Part shown: in pieces, positions 17,500-26,013 of the stretch
Position numbering within the stretch: the stretch's first letter is position 1
How the letters are laid out: every line of letters starts with the position of its first letter
Assembly: GCA_013322215.1 (NCBI GenBank)
Contig: JAAMEZ010000058.1
Span: forward strand, 124,001-188,000
Direction: 5' to 3'
Length of the DNA: 64,000 bases
Source of the DNA: Martinezella rhizogenes
GTDB lineage: Bacteria > Pseudomonadota > Alphaproteobacteria > Rhizobiales > Rhizobiaceae
The notes under the pieces: model-generated
Told to the model about the DNA's origin: nothing
Databases searched by the model: none
What the model saw: only the letters and a program-made list of their open reading frames with translations
Translations under genes and position numbers: made by a program

Positions 17500-19957
17500 C
17501 CGGTGAATTGTCAACGATTGGTGATGCCTGCGCATTTGGTGCATCGAATTTGCCGGTGCGCCAATCATAAGTTCGGTGTCTGGTCCATGGCCGCTGCGGG
17601 TTTTCGAACGCGGCGGAGATAGTGGGTTTATCGGCGGTGAGCGCCATTTCGATGGATCCGGTTTTTCGCAATGTCGCACCGGTTATGAGCATCGCTCCGG
17701 AGCGGCAATGGTCTAGCCGTAATCGGATTGGCGTTACGACGATATTCGCCATGTCGCAGGCCGAGGGCAGATAGGCTGCGTTCTCGATCGTGACCAATAT
17801 TGCGCCGTTTTCGAGGATGGCTGCACACCATGCTCCTTTCTGGCAGGCGAAACTGCCCTGCATGGTGCGGTCCAGGGCTTCCTCCATTGCCGTGCGGACT
17901 GCCTTCTGTTCTTCAATGTTCAATCGTTTATAACGATCTGCCTTGCTGATCTGTGGCAGTCGGCTATCGGCAGGAAGCATGGTCGGCGGCTGATGCTCCG
18001 CCGCAACCAATGCCTTTTGCCATTGTTCGAAAATGAAGGCCTGCGGTCTCTCTCGATTGGTCGCAAGTATATCATCCTGGCGCAACGCGACCAGGACGCC
18101 ATCCTCGGAGATCATCAGGTCGGGTTTTGGTACGCCGGAGCCGAATGCTGCCAAGCCCACGGACGAAAGCAACAATAGCAGACCCAGATGGCGAAGCCGC
18201 GTCCGCAAGATGCTCATGATCAGGAAGCCGACAATGAACGTCGGCATCAACCAGGCCGGCTGGCGGCCGAAGGTAATGTCGCCTCCCCAACCGGCTACGG
18301 TTCTTGCAATCACGATGACGAGTTCCAGTCCCTCTCCGGTGACTTTCCAGAAAGGCCCGTCGAGTCCGAGCGGCATGAGCAACATCGCCGCCATGCCGAA
18401 AGGCATGACGATAAAAGAGACGATGGGCATGGCCGCGAGATTGGCGGCAAGGCCATATGTCGCCAATCGGTGAAAATGTTCGATCGAGAAAATGGCCGTC
18501 GACGCACCGCCGATGAACGAGGTCGACATCACGCCTCCAAAGAAGCGCGTGACGAATAATAGCGGACTTAACAGACGGATGCGCGATAGAATGCTTTCAC
18601 GATGCCGCCGCCGCTTCCATAACGAATAGCCCGACACGAGCGCCAGCGTCGCCGCATAGGACATCTGGAAGCTCGGGCCAAGTACCTGAGATGGCGACAG
18701 TACAAGAATGATGATCGCTGAAAGTGCGACATTGCGCAGACTGATCGATGGCCGATCGAAAAGCACGGCCACGAGCATGATCGCCATCATGATGAAGGCA
18801 CGCTCGGCGGACACACCGAAGCCAGAGATGAGGTAGTAGGCCGTGACGGTGAGAAGCGCGCCGAAGGCGGCGAATTTCTTGGTCGGCCAAGCCTGCGCGA
18901 CACCCGGAAACAGGCTGAACAAATAGCGTAGGCCAACGTAGAAAATGCCGGCTGACAGCGCCATGTTCAGGCCGGAAATTGCGACAATATGGGTCAGACC
19001 GGCAATTCTCAGCGCTTCGGTCGTGTCCTTGGAGATTGCACGTCTCTCATCGGTAACAAGCGCTGCAGCAAAGGCGCCGGTATCTCCCGGCAGGGTTTGC
19101 CTGATCCTGTCACCTATGCTGTTGCGCAGGCCGGCAAGCCAAATATCGGCCGTATCCATCAGAGAGTCGGCGGTATTATCACTGGCCGGGGACAATAATT
19201 TCGGCGTTCCGTAGGCAAAACCATTCGCACCGATACCATTGAAATAGGAGCTGAAGGCGAAATCGTTGAGGCCAAGCAAGGCTGGTCCGGCCGGAGGCGT
19301 CAGCCGCGCCCTGCCCTGAATACGGTCACCGAGATCGAACGGCTCCGCTTGCTTGCGCACGAAGATCGTAACCCGTTGCGGTGCGCGGCGAATGGAAGGC
19401 TTTTCCGTTGCCCCGACGCGGATGACATAGCGCCAGCGTCCATTGTCATAGGATTCCCGCCGTTCGACCTGACCGGTCACGGTCGTCGTCACGGCCGAAT
19501 CGAGCATGACAGTGGAAACCCGCCAGCTTTCGCATTGCGCCAGCGCCATGCCCAGACAAAGGAGCATGCCGGCAAAAAGCAGATGGCGAAACAGCCTGCC
19601 CGCCTCCCGCATGAGCGCAAACCCGCTGGCGAAGACCAACAGGCCCGCAAGAACGGCCTGTGCAGGCGGATCGCTGCCAGCGTTGAACCAGAAAATTGCG
19701 CCAAGGCCCATGTAGATCGGCGCAAGCAGGATCGCGCGACCATAGGCCGCCTCCTCTTCGATCAGTCTCAGGGTGCCAAGCCGAATGCTGCCCAATATCC
19801 GCAGCAGCCGCGATGTCAGCCGCGTCTGATCTTGCGTCCGTTCCCGTCGCGGCACTTCGGCGCGGGAGGTAATCGTGGCGACAACTGGGCGAGGCTGCGA
19901 GAGCGCAGCAACGTCCCCACCCTTCTTCCGCTGCTCGGATGCCTCCAAATTAGGCAC
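17480..19957 (-). CDS. comEC: ComEC/Rec2-family membrane protein
   Basis: 825-aa polytopic protein. A DUF4131-like N-terminal region (two or three membrane helices and a beta domain with RVTIFVRKQ) is followed by the Competence domain with many helices, including GLTHIVAISGLNM, the family signature. The C-terminal about 230 residues lack the HxHxDH motif of the metallo-beta-lactamase domain found in long ComEC proteins. The family forms the inner-membrane channel for transforming DNA; whether this strain is competent is unknown. The start is probably GTG 19957. Confidence 0.88.
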   Translation of the reverse strand: MPNLEASEQRKKGGDVAALSQPRPVVATITSRAEVPRRERTQDQTRLTSRLLRILGSIRLGTLRLIEEEAAYGRAILLAPIYMGLGAIFWFNAGSDPPAQAVLAGLLVFASGFALMREAGRLFRHLLFAGMLLCLGMALAQCESWRVSTVMLDSAVTTTVTGQVERRESYDNGRWRYVIRVGATEKPSIRRAPQRVTIFVRKQAEPFDLGDRIQGRARLTPPAGPALLGLNDFAFSSYFNGIGANGFAYGTPKLLSPASDNTADSLMDTADIWLAGLRNSIGDRIRQTLPGDTGAFAAALVTDERRAISKDTTEALRIAGLTHIVAISGLNMALSAGIFYVGLRYLFSLFPGVAQAWPTKKFAAFGALLTVTAYYLISGFGVSAERAFIMMAIMLVAVLFDRPSISLRNVALSAIIILVLSPSQVLGPSFQMSYAATLALVSGYSLWKRRRHRESILSRIRLLSPLLFVTRFFGGVMSTSFIGGASTAIFSIEHFHRLATYGLAANLAAMPIVSFIVMPFGMAAMLLMPLGLDGPFWKVTGEGLELVIVIARTVAGWGGDITFGRQPAWLMPTFIVGFLIMSILRTRLRHLGLLLLLSSVGLAAFGSGVPKPDLMISEDGVLVALRQDDILATNRERPQAFIFEQWQKALVAAEHQPPTMLPADSRLPQISKADRYKRLNIEEQKAVRTAMEEALDRTMQGSFACQKGAWCAAILENGAILVTIENAAYLPSACDMANIVVTPIRLRLDHCRSGAMLITGATLRKTGSIEMALTADKPTISAAFENPQRPWTRHRTYDWRTGKFDAPNAQASPIVDNSPVNDSDE

Positions 19958-20238
19958 GCGCTACCGCCCCCACGCAAAACTACAGCTTTCGCGCGATTTT
20001 TGCCGTCAGCAGGCGGTGAATTCAACCAAAATCGGCGCAAGCATGGCGCAATTGAGCCGGTTTGCCCGCGTAGCATAATTAAAGACGCTTCTGCAGTGCC
20101 CAAAAGTTGATACTGCATTGCACAATTCAGCGTTAGGATAACTTGGCATTAGGCTCTGGATCATATAGCTAGTCGGTAGTCGCTTAACCTTTTGGCGCTT
20201 TTTATGGCGTCAATCCCGCCAAATCTTGGAGGATCAGC

Positions 20239-21528
20239 ATGACGGAACAAAGCGCGAAACTAACTTGGGGTGAAAAGACGGTGGACCTGCCGGTCAAGAC
20301 CGGAACCATCGGCCCGAGTGTCATTGATATTGGTGCCCTTTATAAGAACACCTCCACTTTCACTTACGATCCTGGCTTCACCTCCACCGCATCGTGCGAG
20401 TCGAGCATCACCTATATCGATGGCGACGAAGGCGTTCTGCTGCATCGCGGCTATCCGATCGATCAGCTGGCCGAACACGGCGATTTCCTCGAAGTTTGCT
20501 ACCTCCTTCTCTACGGCGAACTGCCGACGGCGGCACAGAAGAAAGACTTCGATTATCGCGTGACCCACCACACGATGGTTCATGAGCAGATGTCGCGCTT
20601 CTTCACCGGCTTCCGCCGCGACGCGCATCCGATGGCCGTCATGTGCGGCTGCGTCGGCGCGCTCTCTGCCTTCTATCACGACTCGACCGACATCACCGAT
20701 CCGCACCAGCGCATGGTCGCAAGCCTGCGCATGATCGCCAAGATGCCGACGCTTGCCGCCATGGCCTACAAGTACCATATCGGTCAGCCTTTCGTTTATC
20801 CGAAGAACGACCTCGACTATGCGTCGAACTTCCTGCGCATGTGCTTTGCCGTTCCTTGCGAAGAATATGTCGTCAATCCGGTGCTCGCACGCGCCATGGA
20901 CCGCATTTTCATCCTGCATGCCGATCACGAGCAGAATGCCTCGACTTCGACGGTTCGCCTGGCTGGCTCTTCTGGTGCCAATCCGTTTGCCTGTATCGCA
21001 GCAGGCATCGCCTGCCTTTGGGGACCGGCTCACGGCGGCGCCAACGAAGCTGCACTGAACATGCTGAACGAAATCGGCACGGTCGACCGCATTCCGGAAT
21101 TCATCGCCCGCGCCAAGGACAAGAACGATCCGTTCCGCCTGATGGGTTTCGGCCACCGCGTCTACAAGAACTACGATCCGCGCGCCAAGATCATGCAGAA
21201 GACGGCGCACGAAGTTCTCGGCGAACTCGGCATCAAGGACGATCCGCTACTCGACATCGCGATCGAGCTCGAGCGCATCGCTTTGACGGACGAGTATTTC
21301 ATCGAGAAGAAGCTGTATCCGAACGTCGACTTCTACTCCGGCATTACGCTGAAGGCTCTTGGCTTCCCCACGACCATGTTCACCGTTCTGTTCGCTCTTG
21401 CCCGCACCGTCGGCTGGATCGCTCAGTGGAACGAAATGATCGAGGATCCGCATCAGCGCATCGGCCGTCCGCGCCAGCTCTATACCGGCGCTCCGCTGCG
21501 CGAATATGTGCCTGTTTCCAAGCGCTAA
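20239..21528 (+). CDS. gltA: citrate synthase
   Basis: 429-aa type II (hexameric-type) citrate synthase joining acetyl-CoA and oxaloacetate. Signatures include GFTSTASCESSITYIDGDEG, the active-site His region GPAHGGANEAALNML, and GFGHRVYKNYDPRA. A GGAGG ribosome-binding site precedes ATG 20239. It is monocistronic with its own downstream hairpin. The 281-bp upstream gap to the divergent comEC-like gene holds the promoter. Confidence 0.97.
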   Translation: MTEQSAKLTWGEKTVDLPVKTGTIGPSVIDIGALYKNTSTFTYDPGFTSTASCESSITYIDGDEGVLLHRGYPIDQLAEHGDFLEVCYLLLYGELPTAAQKKDFDYRVTHHTMVHEQMSRFFTGFRRDAHPMAVMCGCVGALSAFYHDSTDITDPHQRMVASLRMIAKMPTLAAMAYKYHIGQPFVYPKNDLDYASNFLRMCFAVPCEEYVVNPVLARAMDRIFILHADHEQNASTSTVRLAGSSGANPFACIAAGIACLWGPAHGGANEAALNMLNEIGTVDRIPEFIARAKDKNDPFRLMGFGHRVYKNYDPRAKIMQKTAHEVLGELGIKDDPLLDIAIELERIALTDEYFIEKKLYPNVDFYSGITLKALGFPTTMFTVLFALARTVGWIAQWNEMIEDPHQRIGRPRQLYTGAPLREYVPVSKR

Positions 21529-21544
21529 GCTTCGGTACTGAAAC

Positions 21545-21577
21545 AAAAAAAACCGGTCAGAGATGACCGGTTTTTTT
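21545..21577. terminator. bidirectional terminator between gltA and lpxB
   Basis: GC stem arms 21553-21559 and 21564-21570 (loop GAGA) are extended by A tracts on the left and T tracts on the right, giving U runs on both strands. The left arm contains the lpxB stop codon (21557-21559), so the last lpxB codons form part of the hairpin. Confidence 0.85.
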
Positions 21578-22738
21578 ATGGGCTAGAACGTCCAGAACAA
21601 TCTGCGCCGCCTTGTCGCCGGGCGGCTCCTCGGTCTGCATTCGCTCCCAGACGAGATCGTAGCCTGCCAGCATCGCGGCGCGCTCCGGCGTCTCGCTCGA
21701 CAGGCGCTCCATATAGCGAGCCAACATGCCCGGTCGCAGAACATCGTTGATGAGCTCGGGCAGAACGGCGTAGTCGGCAATCAGGTTCGGCAGGGCTGCC
21801 GTCCATATCTTGATACGCGACAGCACGAACTTCGCGAGCCACTCCGTCTTGTAGGTCGAGACCACGGGAACACCGGCAAGCCCCAGCTCCAGGATTACGG
21901 TGCCAGAGGCCGCCATGGCAGCATCCGCCTGCGCGAAGGCAGTCCATTTGGCATCCTGGCCGACAAAGATATCCGGCTTGACCTGCCAATTAGCCGTCAA
22001 AGAACGAACCAACGCTTCCTGCCGCGGCACGGTCGGCAGCGAAAAACGAACATCATTATTTCGCCGGCTAAATTCTTCGGTAGCCCGCTCAAAAACCGGA
22101 AGCAACTGCCGGATCTCCGATGCGCGCGATCCGGGCAAAAGCAGGATCGTCTTCCGTGCGCCAGGGCCGCCGAGACCGCGCAAGGCACGCTGGCGGCGGG
22201 TCTCCAGAAGATTAGCGTCAACCGTCAGACGATGACCGACATAGGTGGTTGCCGGACCACCCAGGCGCTCCATGGCAGCAGGCTCAAAGGGCAAGACGGC
22301 CAGCACATGATCGACATAGGCGAGCATCTGCTGTGCGCGATATTCCTTCCACGCCCAGACACTGGGGCAGACGTAATTGATAACAGGCAGATCCGGCAGC
22401 GCCTTGCGCACCCGCTTGGCAACGCGATGCGTGAAATCGGGGCTGTCGATGATCAAAAGCACGTCGGGCTTTGCAGCGATGATCGCCTCGGCCGTCTGGC
22501 GAATACGAGCCAGCAGCTTCGGTAGCCGCTTGATGACCTGGATGAAGCCCATGATCGAAAGTTCGGAATAGTCGAAAAGCGAATGCAGGCCTTGCGCCTC
22601 CAGCGCCTCGCCGCCGACGCCCACCAGTTCGACCGGGCCATCGTAGCGTCGCTTCAAGGCCGCGACCAGATCGCCGCCCAGCAGATCACCCGAGACCTCT
22701 CCGGCAACGACAGCAAGCTTCAAAGGCGCGCCGCTCAC
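21557..22738 (-). CDS. lpxB: lipid-A-disaccharide synthase
   Basis: 393-aa GT19 glycosyltransferase that condenses lipid X and UDP-2,3-diacylglucosamine. The N-terminal AGEVSGDLLGGDL and GVGGEALEAQG, then YVCPSVWAWKEYRA and LLLPGSRASEI, are classical LpxB motifs. It overlaps lpxI by 4 bp and is last in the lpxD-fabZ-lpxA-lpxI-lpxB block. Its 3' end is embedded in the terminator shared with gltA. Confidence 0.96.
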   Translation of the reverse strand: MSGAPLKLAVVAGEVSGDLLGGDLVAALKRRYDGPVELVGVGGEALEAQGLHSLFDYSELSIMGFIQVIKRLPKLLARIRQTAEAIIAAKPDVLLIIDSPDFTHRVAKRVRKALPDLPVINYVCPSVWAWKEYRAQQMLAYVDHVLAVLPFEPAAMERLGGPATTYVGHRLTVDANLLETRRQRALRGLGGPGARKTILLLPGSRASEIRQLLPVFERATEEFSRRNNDVRFSLPTVPRQEALVRSLTANWQVKPDIFVGQDAKWTAFAQADAAMAASGTVILELGLAGVPVVSTYKTEWLAKFVLSRIKIWTAALPNLIADYAVLPELINDVLRPGMLARYMERLSSETPERAAMLAGYDLVWERMQTEEPPGDKAAQIVLDVLAHKKTGHL

Positions 22739-23616
22739 ATGAAGCCCTCCGCGCTCAGGCCTCGATCAATGCCGCAGACGAAAATGCCGGCCTCATCGGC
22801 AGCGGCGATCACCGCTTGCCGATCGAGGATCAGCGCTCTGCCGGCTTCGACGGCGACACCGGCAAGCCCTGCTTTCTTGGCATTTAGTACCGTGGAGACG
22901 CCGATCGACGGCAAATCGGCCCGGACATCCTGCTGCGGCTTGCAGAGTTTGACGAGCACGCCGCGCCGGCGGATGGAAATGCGTCCAGCCGCGCGCAGTT
23001 CGGCAACCCGCTCGATCATCTTGTCCGTGCCCTCGGCGCCTTCGAGCGCCACGACACGGCCGCCGACGCTGACCGCACCCTGCCCCACATCCAGAAGTCC
23101 CAGCGCATCCGCAGCCTTAGCACCCTGCGCAATATCGCGCAGATCTTCGTCCACTGGTGCGATTTTTCCCAAAGGACCTGTCGTCGCCAACAGATCCGGC
23201 GCAATCTCATGTGCGCCGACGACGCGAACGCCACCGGCTTCGATCAGGCGAATAACCATCTGCAGGACGGCATTGTCGCCGCCCGAAAGAAGGGTGCGGA
23301 TGGTCGAGGGCAATTCCCTGATGACGCGCCAGGTCGGATGCACCTGACGCCAGGAAGGGCGCCGCGCCACGCCGCCCGACATGACGACGCGGTCGATGCC
23401 ATGTCGGCGGAACATCGCTTCGAGACCGGCAAAATTGCCAACGCCAAGATTGGCATGATCGAAGGCGGACCAATCTCGGTCCGCCTCATCCGTCAATGCG
23501 ATAATAACGGGGTTTTCACCAGCCTGCCGGGCGGCGTCAGCAACATAAACCGGCAAAAGGCCGCTACCTGCGATGATCGCCAGCCTGCCCTTGCCGTTTT
23601 GGCCGGCCGAAACCAC
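22735..23616 (-). CDS. lpxI: UDP-2,3-diacylglucosamine pyrophosphatase LpxI
   Basis: 293-aa LpxI (formerly DUF1009), which hydrolyses UDP-2,3-diacylglucosamine to lipid X; Rhizobiales use it in place of LpxH. GRLAIIAGSGLLP opens the N-terminal domain. The C-terminal DUF1009 domain has GQGAVSVGGRVVALEGAEGTD. GTG 23616 starts one base after the lpxA stop; the open frame extends further upstream inside lpxA but that extension is not credible. The 4-bp overlap with lpxB suggests coupling. Confidence 0.92.
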   Translation of the reverse strand: MVSAGQNGKGRLAIIAGSGLLPVYVADAARQAGENPVIIALTDEADRDWSAFDHANLGVGNFAGLEAMFRRHGIDRVVMSGGVARRPSWRQVHPTWRVIRELPSTIRTLLSGGDNAVLQMVIRLIEAGGVRVVGAHEIAPDLLATTGPLGKIAPVDEDLRDIAQGAKAADALGLLDVGQGAVSVGGRVVALEGAEGTDKMIERVAELRAAGRISIRRRGVLVKLCKPQQDVRADLPSIGVSTVLNAKKAGLAGVAVEAGRALILDRQAVIAAADEAGIFVCGIDRGLSAEGFM

Positions 23617-23617
23617 T

Positions 23618-24433
23618 TCAGGCCTTGCCGCGATTGGGCGACGACAGTGCGCGGTCGCTATCGGCCGCGATGAAATCCAGAATTTCCATCGCTTCCTTGC
23701 AATCGGCATATTCATCGCGGATGGCTGCTGCATTATCGCGAACCGAACCTTCGGTCTCGAAGATGCTCTTGTAAGCGCGGCGAACCCGATGGATGACAGC
23801 GCGGTCGATGCCCGCGCGCGTCATGCCGACGATATTCAGCCCGGAAAGCACGCCCGGATTGCCGTTCAGCATGCCATAGGGAATAACATCATAGCTCGCA
23901 GCCGTGAGACCACCGATAAAAGCCTGTCGACCAATGCGGGTAAACTGATGCACCGCGCAACCGCCGCCAAGAATGGCGCGATCCTCGATGGTGACATGTC
24001 CAGCCAGCATGACGTTGTTCGACATGATGACGTTGTTGCCGACGCGGCAGTCGTGAGCGACATGCGAGTTGGCAAGAAACAGGTTGTTGTTGCCAACGAT
24101 CGTCTTGCCACCGTAATCGGCCGTGCCGGTGTTGATCGTCACGCCCTCGCGGATCGTGCAGTTCTCGCCGATATCAAGCGTCGTTTCCTCGCCGTGATGA
24201 TGAACGCTCTGCGGATCACCGCCAACAACGGCCATCGGAAAGATCTTGGTTCCCTTGCCGATCGTCGTACGACCCGTCACGACGGCATTGTTGAGCAACT
24301 GAATATCGTCATGCAGCACAACTTTGGGACCGACATAGCAGAACGGACCGACAACAACATTCTCGCCGACGACCGCGCCGTCTTCGATAACCGCCAGCTT
24401 ATGAATGCGGGCGCTCTTTGCGATGCTGCTCAT
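23618..24433 (-). CDS. lpxA: UDP-N-acetylglucosamine acyltransferase
   Basis: 271-aa left-handed beta-helix enzyme adding the first 3-hydroxyacyl chain of lipid A. Hexapeptide repeats run through the first about 190 residues, with the catalytic-His region NSHVAHDCRVGNN and the C-terminal helical domain after GLNIVGM. ATG 24433 overlaps the fabZ stop (ATGA). Confidence 0.96.
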   Translation of the reverse strand: MSSIAKSARIHKLAVIEDGAVVGENVVVGPFCYVGPKVVLHDDIQLLNNAVVTGRTTIGKGTKIFPMAVVGGDPQSVHHHGEETTLDIGENCTIREGVTINTGTADYGGKTIVGNNNLFLANSHVAHDCRVGNNVIMSNNVMLAGHVTIEDRAILGGGCAVHQFTRIGRQAFIGGLTAASYDVIPYGMLNGNPGVLSGLNIVGMTRAGIDRAVIHRVRRAYKSIFETEGSVRDNAAAIRDEYADCKEAMEILDFIAADSDRALSSPNRGKA

Positions 24434-24903
24434 GCCTGTTCCTGGTCCTTCCGTACGATCATCGCACCGATATCGGCCTCGGCGACCAAAGAACCGTCGA
24501 CCTTGGCATCGCAATGGAATTTCCAGATGGTGCCGCGCTGCTTCTGCTTGACGACATGGAATTCGACGCGGTCGCCCGGAACGACCGGCTTGCGGAAGCG
24601 GGCATTATCGATCGTCATGAAGTAGACGAGGTTGCCGCCGATGCCGTCCTTGCGGGCGCAGATCGCGCCGGCGGTCTGCGCCATGCCTTCAATGAGCAGC
24701 ACGCCCGGCATAATCGGAGAACTCGGAAAATGGCCGGTGAATTGCGGCTCGTTGGCCGTCACGTTCTTGATGCCGATCGCGGAATTATCGCTATCGATCT
24801 CGATGATCCGATCAACCATGAGCATGGGATAGCGATGCGGCAAAAGCTTCATAATTTCCAGAATGTCAGCCGACGACAACGACGCCTTGGCTTCTTCAGT
24901 CAT
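24430..24903 (-). CDS. fabZ: 3-hydroxyacyl-ACP dehydratase FabZ
   Basis: 157-aa hot-dog-fold dehydratase of fatty-acid elongation. LLPHRYPMLMVDRI, then the catalytic block GHFPSSPIMPGVLLIEGMAQ with His and Glu, are visible. ATG 24903 overlaps the lpxD 3' end by 8 bp (ATGACTGA). A GTG nine bases upstream is less likely. FabZ competes with LpxA for 3-hydroxyacyl-ACP, which fits their shared operon. Confidence 0.96.
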   Translation of the reverse strand: MTEEAKASLSSADILEIMKLLPHRYPMLMVDRIIEIDSDNSAIGIKNVTANEPQFTGHFPSSPIMPGVLLIEGMAQTAGAICARKDGIGGNLVYFMTIDNARFRKPVVPGDRVEFHVVKQKQRGTIWKFHCDAKVDGSLVAEADIGAMIVRKDQEQA

Positions 24904-25963
24904 GCTCCGCACTCCCGTCTTTCTTGTCTCTGGCTCCTGACCGCTTTGCGATCTCCGCCGATTCCCTTAGAAAATCCCAAAGCGGCCGCGCCGGAAGACC
25001 CGCATAGCGCTCGCCGGCCGGGATGCTGTTCATCACGCCGCTCTTGGCACCGATCTGCGCGCCGTCGCCGATGTGGATATGCCCATTGAGGCCCGCCTGA
25101 CCACCGATCTGCACACCATCGCCGATCACCGTACTGCCGGCAATGCCGACCTGACTGACGATGGCACAGTGGCGACCGATGCGGACGTTATGTCCGATCT
25201 GGACCTGATTGTCGATCTTCGTGCCTTCGCCGATCACGGTATCATCCATGGTGCCGCGATCGATCGTCGTATTGGCGCCGATCTCGACATTGTCCTGGAT
25301 GATGACGCGGCCGATCTGCACGATCTTGACCATACCGCGCGGCCCAGGCGCATAACCAAAACCGTCCTGCCCAATGCGCGTGCCATTGTGGATGATGACG
25401 CCATTGCCGAGATAGGCACAGAGCACGCTCGCACCGCCGCCGATGCTGCAATTGCGCCCGATCTTGACGCCCGGTCCGATAAGGGCGTTGGGGCCGATAT
25501 AGGTCCCCTCGCCGATCTCCGCGCCCGGGCCGATGATCGCACCCGGCTCGACGCCGATATCGGCCTCCAGCTTCGCAGTCGCGTCGATCGTCGCAGCAGA
25601 GGAAATCACGCGTGGATTCGCGGTGAACGTAACCGGGCGCATGGCTTGCGGATGCAGCAACGCACCGGCAATGGCGAAATCCGTATGCGGCTTCTTCGAC
25701 AGAAGTACCGGGATATGATCGGGAACGAAAGATTTCAGCGCCGGTAGGCAAATGATGGCTGAAGCCTTGCAGGTCTCCAGCTCAGCTCGATTCTTTCGGG
25801 AAAGGATATAACAAACATCACCTTCGCCCGCCCGATAGACGGGAGCGATAGATCTGATGACGACCTCCGAAGAAGTCGCATCAGCCAATTCCGCCCCAAG
25901 ATGCTCAGCCAATTGTTTCAAGCTGACGCCACCATGGGGCGGGAAAAAACCAGTATGTTCCAT
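24896..25963 (-). CDS. lpxD: UDP-3-O-acylglucosamine N-acyltransferase
   Basis: 355-aa enzyme adding the N-linked 3-hydroxyacyl chain of lipid A. An N-terminal uridine-binding domain is followed by extensive hexapeptide repeats (IGPNALIGPGVKIGRN and so on) with the active-site region QIGHNVRIGRHCAI. ATG 25963 gives MEHTGFFPPH. It is 50 bp downstream of bamA, a linkage conserved in many proteobacteria. Confidence 0.96.
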   Translation of the reverse strand: MEHTGFFPPHGGVSLKQLAEHLGAELADATSSEVVIRSIAPVYRAGEGDVCYILSRKNRAELETCKASAIICLPALKSFVPDHIPVLLSKKPHTDFAIAGALLHPQAMRPVTFTANPRVISSAATIDATAKLEADIGVEPGAIIGPGAEIGEGTYIGPNALIGPGVKIGRNCSIGGGASVLCAYLGNGVIIHNGTRIGQDGFGYAPGPRGMVKIVQIGRVIIQDNVEIGANTTIDRGTMDDTVIGEGTKIDNQVQIGHNVRIGRHCAIVSQVGIAGSTVIGDGVQIGGQAGLNGHIHIGDGAQIGAKSGVMNSIPAGERYAGLPARPLWDFLRESAEIAKRSGARDKKDGSAEHD

Positions 25964-26013
25964 AAGCACAGCTCCAGAACGGTGTTCAAGCCCGCAGTTC
26001 TGGACTGCCGATA

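Noticed and set aside
23617..23733. Upstream extension of lpxI inside lpxA
   Set aside because: The extra 39 residues do not resemble LpxI and overlap lpxA; GTG 23616, one base after the lpxA stop, fits the family length.
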